The notes beneath the pieces are model-generated. The model was not told where the DNA came from. It saw nothing but the letters and a program-made list of their open reading frames with translations, and searched no databases. 6,644 nucleotides of DNA from positions 1 through 6,644 of the forward strand of contig JANTFJ010000143.1 of assembly GCA_024763495.1 (NCBI GenBank), written 5' to 3'. Source of the stretch: Desulfobulbaceae bacterium. Lineage in GTDB: Bacteria; Desulfobacterota; Desulfobulbia; Desulfobulbales; SURF-16. Position numbers and translations under genes: made by a program. Shown in pieces: positions 6,153 through 6,644 of this stretch; position 1 is the first letter of the stretch; every line of letters starts with the position of its first letter.

Positions 6153-6187
6153 ATTCATATTCAAACTATTATAGTTTGAATATGAAT
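6153..6187. repeat. Perfect 35-bp AT-rich palindrome at the ATPase start
   Basis: Two 17-base arms (ATTCATATTCAAACTAT and its exact reverse complement) meet at a single central T at 6170. The right arm contains ATG 6182, the probable start of the decayed ATPase gene. Its core half-site TTATAGTTTG (6169-6178) recurs as a direct copy at 6212-6221. With no GC-rich stem and no T tail it is not a typical terminator. An operator for a dimeric regulator or a repeat tied to this ATPase family is more likely. Confidence 0.8.
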
Positions 6188-6644
6188 AAATTTATAGACC
6201 GTCGGAAAGTTTTATAGTTTGGCAGGGGGAGTGCCACGTTATCTCGAACTTCTGCGTACTTATCATAATTTTTCCTCCGCATTGCAGGAACTTGTCCTAA
6301 GCAATACCGGCTTGCTCTACCATGAAGCAAGATATCTACTCCATGAAGAAATTTCATCCCCCAACACCTGCTGGTCAATTCTTCAGACTCTTGGCAATGG
6401 CACAGGACGTATTTCTGAGATTGGCAGAAAACTCCGCCTGCCGGCAAACCAGCTGACCCATTATATCGAACTTTTAAGAGATCTTTTTTTGATATACAGG
6501 GAAGTGCCGGTGCTTGAAAAAAATCCGGATCGTTCAAAAAAAGGATTTTACCAGGTTGCCGACCCTTTTTTGCGACTATGGTTCGGCAGTATATACCCTT
6601 ATGACAGCTTTCTCGAATTCGGCCAGACCGAACTGATCATGGAG
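6182..6644 (+). pseudogene. Archaeal-type AAA ATPase (DUF234 C-terminus), internally deleted and frameshifted, runs off window
   Basis: ATG 6182 opens a frame reading MNKFIDRRKVL then stop. This resembles the usual N-terminus of PF01637/DUF234-type ATPases (MKFIDREKEL-like). Directly after it, in another frame, comes YSLAGGVPRYLELL (from 6213), which in this family normally lies some 200 residues further on, just after the ATPase domain. The frame then stays open to the window end with a winged-helix-like part (GTGRISEIGRKL) and the DUF234-like GFYQVADPFLRLWFGSIYP. So the Walker A, Walker B and the rest of the NTPase domain are missing, and the two remaining parts are out of frame around 6206-6214. 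The C-terminal frame has a stop at 6195-6197 and no good start except possibly GTG 6231. ATPase activity is impossible from what is present. The N-terminal assignment rests on few residues; the C-terminal one is firm. Confidence 0.72.

Noticed and set aside
6153..6187. Intrinsic terminator for hepT
   Set aside because: The palindrome is AT-rich, has a one-base centre and no T run, and lies more than 140 bases after the gene.

Overview
The window reads as a piece of a Gram-negative, probably Desulfobacterota (Desulfobulbales-like) genome. It has an exosortase/EpsI/DUF3473-type deacetylase gene group of the kind found in exopolysaccharide loci, followed by accessory genes that are frequent in such genomes: an AAA-ATPase-like/PDDEXK protein, a MNT/HEPN pair and a DUF234-type ATPase remnant. 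The taxonomic call is inferred from gene content and protein style, not from a marker gene. All real genes lie on the + strand.

Left part (1-2713). An integral-membrane exosortase (208-1083, all three catalytic residues present) is followed by a separate EpsI/DUF3485 gene (1252-1896) and a polysaccharide deacetylase of the PEP-CTERM/exosortase-locus type (1946-2713). Between exosortase and epsI lies a nested palindromic element (1080-1218). On both sides of the inserted stretch are near-identical copies (1005-1043 and 1225-1260) of the sequence that once joined the two genes. The copies suggest an ancestral ATGA stop/start overlap that was split by an insertion. The insertion kept the epsI ribosome-binding site but gave the exosortase a new tail and stop codon. 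The deacetylase keeps its catalytic motifs but stops right after the conserved HPWE-DPGQ segment, so about the last 40-50 residues usual in the family are replaced by an unrelated tail.

Right part (about 2665-6644). From the point where the deacetylase breaks off, the content becomes accessory. It starts with an AT-rich orphan gene (2680-3075), then a 597-residue AAA-ATPase-like protein with a C-terminal PDDEXK nuclease domain (3110-4903). A 305-base gap follows, holding a 76-bp inverted-repeat element (5096-5171). Next is a MntA/HepT-type nucleotidyltransferase-HEPN toxin-antitoxin pair with overlapping genes (5209-5640 and 5597-6010). Last is an archaeal-type ATPase gene (6182-window end) that appears to have lost its whole P-loop domain by internal deletion, with a perfect 35-bp palindrome across its start codon.

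Overall this looks like an exosortase/exopolysaccharide locus invaded by a small defence- or TA-like island. The most interesting signals are the insertion that duplicated a gene junction, the truncated deacetylase marking an island boundary, the orphan + AAA/PDDEXK gene pair, and the internally deleted ATPase next to the palindrome.
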